Source of the DNA: an uncultured Lysobacteraceae bacterium
Lineage (GTDB): Bacteria; Pseudomonadota; Gammaproteobacteria; Xanthomonadales; Rhodanobacteraceae
NCBI GenBank assembly: GCA_946482585.1
Contig: CAMLSI010000196.1
Span: forward strand, 1 to 9,390
Direction of reading: 5' to 3'
DNA: 9,390 nucleotides
The notes under the pieces are model-generated. The model saw nothing but the letters and a program-made list of their open reading frames with translations, was not told the origin of the DNA and did not search any database. Position numbers and translations under genes: made by a program. Below, in pieces: positions 7,269-9,390 of the stretch (position 1 is its first letter; each line of letters starts with the position of its first letter).

Positions 7269-8633
7269 ATGTTCGATCGTCGCGATTTCCTCAAGACCTG
7301 CGGCGCCGGCGGCGGCGCGATCGCCCTGGCCGGCACGAGCAAGCTCGCGTTCGCCGCGAGCCAGGCCAACAGCTACGACACGCTCGTCGTGGTCTACCTG
7401 CGCGGCGGCATGGACGGGCTCAGCCTGTTCTCGCCGGGCGGCAGCAATGTGAACCGCGGCGCCTACGAGACCGCGCGCCCCAGCCTGAAGGTGCCGCTGA
7501 GCGGCACCGGTGCCGGCCTCGCAGTCAGCGGCGACCAGTGGCGATTGCATCCGCGCGCGACGCAACTGCGCGATCTCTATACCGGCAACAAGCTGGCCGT
7601 CGTGCTCGGCGCCGGCATGCCGGCGCCGGTCACGCGCAGCCATTTCGACGCACAGGCGAACATGGAAGTCGGTCTCGCCGGCCAGGGTGGCGGTGTGGGC
7701 TGGCTCACGCGCGTGCTCGAAAGCGCGAACCTGCCGGGCACGGTGCAGATCCCCGCGGTCAGCGCCGGCAGCATCACCGCGACCAGCCTGCTCGGCAGCA
7801 CCGAAACGATCACGATGAGCAGCGGCGCGGATTTCCGCATCGACTCGGGCTCGTGGGCCTGGAACGTCGAACCGGATTTCCGCACGACCGCACCGCCGGG
7901 CGCGCGCGGCATCTTCGGCATGCTGCCCGACCTCTGGAGCGAGGCCGGCGCGTTCGAGGAAGCCGGACGCCAGACCATCGATGCGCTCAACGTGATCAAG
8001 CCGATCGACTTCGCCGCCTATGCGCCGGCCAACGGCGCGGTGTACGACTCGGGCAGCAACTTCGCGCAACAGCTGAAGATGCTCGCGCAGCTGATCAAGC
8101 GCGACGTCGGCCTGCGTATTGCGACGATCGATCTCGGCGGCTGGGATACCCACGACGGCCAGGGCAGCCCGGCCAACACCTACGATTTCTTCGGCAACAA
8201 GGTAGAAGAGCTGTCGAAAGCGCTGAGCGCGTTCTACACCGACCTCAACGGCGCCGGCGCGGCGAACTACGCGACGACGACGAACATCGTCGTCATGAGC
8301 GAATTCGGCCGCCGCGTGCGCGAGAACGACGACGGCGGCACCGACCACGGCTACGGCAACATCATGATGGCGCTCGGCGGCTCGGTGAACGGCGGCCAGA
8401 CCTTCGGCACCTTCGCCGGCCTCGCGACAGGGCAGCTGTTCGAAGGCGCGGACGTGATGGTCACGACCGACTATCGCCGCGTGATGTCCGAAGCCGTCAT
8501 CCGGCGACTGCGCAACCCGAACGTGTACTACGCGTTCCCGGGTTACTCGGGCTATACGCCGCTCGGCATCTTCCAGGGCACCGACCTGCCGCCAGTCGGC
8601 AGCGACCGCATCTTCGCGAACGGGTTCCAGTGA
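7269..8633 (+). CDS. DUF1501 family protein with Tat signal peptide
   Basis: This 454-residue exported protein belongs to the DUF1501 family, distantly related to the alkaline phosphatase/sulfatase superfamily and of unknown substrate. The Tat signal peptide is clear: D3-R4-R5-D-F-L-K, hydrophobic region GGGAIALAG, likely cleavage around AFA-AS at residue 29. Landmarks are LVVVYLRGGMDGLSL (39-53), DLGGWDTH (288-295) and SEFGRRVREN...GGTDHG (344-361). The latter two have the Asp/His/Glu pattern expected of the superfamily's metal site. VTTDYRRVMSEAVIRRL closes the domain. After a short linker (GTDLPPVGS) it ends DRIFANGFQ, a tail shared with the haem protein at the left edge. DUF1501 and DUF1800 genes are commonly adjacent, so they presumably act together outside the cytoplasm. 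A GC-rich hairpin follows the stop. Confidence 0.95.
   Translation: MFDRRDFLKTCGAGGGAIALAGTSKLAFAASQANSYDTLVVVYLRGGMDGLSLFSPGGSNVNRGAYETARPSLKVPLSGTGAGLAVSGDQWRLHPRATQLRDLYTGNKLAVVLGAGMPAPVTRSHFDAQANMEVGLAGQGGGVGWLTRVLESANLPGTVQIPAVSAGSITATSLLGSTETITMSSGADFRIDSGSWAWNVEPDFRTTAPPGARGIFGMLPDLWSEAGAFEEAGRQTIDALNVIKPIDFAAYAPANGAVYDSGSNFAQQLKMLAQLIKRDVGLRIATIDLGGWDTHDGQGSPANTYDFFGNKVEELSKALSAFYTDLNGAGAANYATTTNIVVMSEFGRRVRENDDGGTDHGYGNIMMALGGSVNGGQTFGTFAGLATGQLFEGADVMVTTDYRRVMSEAVIRRLRNPNVYYAFPGYSGYTPLGIFQGTDLPPVGSDRIFANGFQ
8604..8633 (+). other. C-terminal tail motif DRIFANGFQ of the DUF1501 protein
   Basis: Residues 446-454 lie beyond the conserved DUF1501 domain, after a Pro/Gly linker, and end exactly at the stop. 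They repeat the pattern of the haem protein's tail (DRLFRNAFEP). There is no transmembrane helix and no Cys or LPXTG-like motif. A secretion or surface-sorting role is inferred from its occurrence on two unrelated exported proteins. Confidence 0.55.
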
Positions 8634-8639
8634 TGCGAA

Positions 8640-8663
8640 GGCCCTCCCGTCCCGGGGAGGGTC
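8640..8663 (+). terminator. GC-rich hairpin terminator after the DUF1501 gene
   Basis: CCCTCCC (8642-8648) pairs perfectly with GGGAGGG (8655-8661) around a 6-nt loop, and flanking bases extend the stem to 9 bp with one G-U pair. It begins 7 nt after the stop. The T-rich TTGTTTC comes only about 17 nt later, so it lacks a classic adjacent U-run. Its position at the end of the pair and before the corC promoter supports a terminator role. Confidence 0.6.
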
Positions 8664-8733
8664 GTCGCGCCTAAGCCATTGTTTCCTCAAGTCTCACTGG
8701 CGTCGCGTCCGTCATGGCGCTCGCGCGGCGCTC

Positions 8734-8742
8734 TGCTACACT
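8734..8742 (+). promoter_or_regulatory. Extended -10 promoter for corC
   Basis: TGCTACACT fits the extended -10 pattern TGnTATAAT (TG present; TACACT matches TATAAT at 4 of 6 positions). There is no recognisable -35, which extended -10 promoters can tolerate. Transcription would begin near 8749, leaving about 30 nt to the ATG at 8780 and making the in-frame ATG at 8714 unusable from this promoter. Confidence 0.5.
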
Positions 8743-8779
8743 CGGCCTCCCGCCCCTACCGGGCATGCTGCCGCGACTG

Positions 8780-9390
8780 ATGAGCGAGGACCACCCTAGT
8801 ACGCCCGCCCACCGTTCCTGGTTCGAGCGTCTGAGCCAGGCACTGTCGGGCGAACCGCGAAATATCGAAGAGCTGCTCGAAGAACTGCGCCAGGCGCAGG
8901 CCAACGGTCTGCTCTCCAACGACACCCTCTCCATGGTCGAGGGCGCGATCGAGGTCGCCGACCTCACCGTCGCCGACGTCATGGTCCCGCGCGGGCAGGT
9001 CGTCAGCCTTGCGGCGAACGCGCCGTTCAACGAGACCCTCGCGATCGTCATCGAGTCGGGCCATTCGCGCTTTCCGGTGCACGGCGACGAAAAGGACGAG
9101 ATCCTCGGCATCCTGCTCGCCAAAGATCTGCTGCGCTGCCTTGCCGACGGCGTGCACGCCGACATCCGCATGCTGCTGCGACCCGTCGCACTGATACCAG
9201 CGTCCAAGAAGCTCAACATCCTGCTCAAGGAATTCCGGCTCTCGCACAACCACATGGCCATCGTCGTCGACGAATACGGCGGCGTCTCCGGGTTGCTGAC
9301 CATCGAGGACGTGCTCGAGCAGATCGTCGGCGACATCGGTGACGAGTACGACATCGACGAGGCCGACGAGATCCGCAAGGAAGGCGAGCG
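8780..9390 (+). CDS. corC: CorC/YbeX family CBS-domain protein, Mg/Co homeostasis (3' partial)
   Basis: The first 203 residues are present and the gene runs off the right edge. They align closely with E. coli YbeX/CorC, a cytoplasmic protein linked to magnesium and cobalt efflux. An acidic N-terminus is followed by WFERLSQALSGEPRNIEELLEELR (from 14). The first CBS domain spans about 65-125 (DVMVPR 66-71, SRFPV 96-100, AKDLL 114-118). The second starts near 135, with FRLSHNHMAIVVDEYGGVSGLLTIEDVLEQIVGDIGDEYD (from 152). The C-terminal CorC_HlyC domain is outside the window. The ATG at 8780 (MSEDHPSTPA) fits the E. coli start best. In-frame ATGs at 8765 and 8714 exist, the latter upstream of the apparent promoter, and no strong ribosome binding site separates 8765 from 8780. 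The usual ybeY neighbour is not upstream. Confidence 0.94.
   Translation, partial: MSEDHPSTPAHRSWFERLSQALSGEPRNIEELLEELRQAQANGLLSNDTLSMVEGAIEVADLTVADVMVPRGQVVSLAANAPFNETLAIVIESGHSRFPVHGDEKDEILGILLAKDLLRCLADGVHADIRMLLRPVALIPASKKLNILLKEFRLSHNHMAIVVDEYGGVSGLLTIEDVLEQIVGDIGDEYDIDEADEIRKEGE

Noticed and set aside
5387..7369. 660-codon minus-strand frame opposite the DUF1800 gene
   Set aside because: The translation is low-complexity Arg/Ala/Val/Glu with no recognisable motif, and the opposite strand encodes clear DUF1800 landmarks.
7179..8690. 503-codon minus-strand frame opposite the DUF1501 gene
   Set aside because: It is antisense to a well-supported gene, has biased composition, no family motif and no convincing ribosome binding site.
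8714..8779. Earlier in-frame ATG starts for corC at 8714 and 8765
   Set aside because: The one at 8714 is upstream of the apparent -10 element, and neither extension matches the E. coli N-terminus. The start at 8765 cannot be strictly excluded.

Overview
This is a GC-rich chromosomal stretch of a Gram-negative bacterium. It has an outer-membrane FadL porin, a membrane-type (class 2) dihydroorotate dehydrogenase, an E. coli-like type I MurB and a CorC close to E. coli YbeX. These point to a gammaproteobacterium. My best guess is the Xanthomonadales/Lysobacterales (Rhodanobacteraceae-like), based on overall protein flavour and a C-terminal tail motif I associate with that group. The taxonomy is inference.

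Layout, left to right. (1) From before the left edge to 1598 (+): the C-terminal part of a large, probably exported protein with a propeller-like segment, one CxxCH haem c site, a discoidin-like domain and the tail DRLFRNAFEP. (2) 1599-1702: a structured intergenic region with hairpins between convergent genes. (3) 1703-3052 (-): a FadL-family outer-membrane transporter with a GTG start and a clear ribosome binding site. (4) 3053-3271: a divergent intergenic region containing a perfect 16-bp palindrome. (5) 3272-5358 (+): pyrD and murB, overlapping as ATGA. (6) 5468-8633 (+): a DUF1800 gene followed after 10 nt by a DUF1501 gene. This is a widespread pair of unknown function; both proteins have twin-arginine N-termini, and the DUF1501 protein ends in DRIFANGFQ. 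(7) 8634-8779: a GC-rich hairpin terminator and an extended -10 promoter. (8) From 8780 past the right edge (+): corC.

pyrD, murB and corC are housekeeping genes for pyrimidine synthesis, peptidoglycan synthesis and Mg/Co efflux or envelope homeostasis. The accessory content is the exported haem protein and the DUF1800/DUF1501 pair. The most interesting observation is that two unrelated exported proteins here share a short C-terminal motif, approximately D-R-[IL]-F-x-N-[GA]-F-[EQ], with no following membrane helix. It does not look like the known PEP-CTERM or LPXTG type signals and may be a lineage-specific sorting tag. I see no mobile elements, RNA genes, CRISPR arrays or defence systems.
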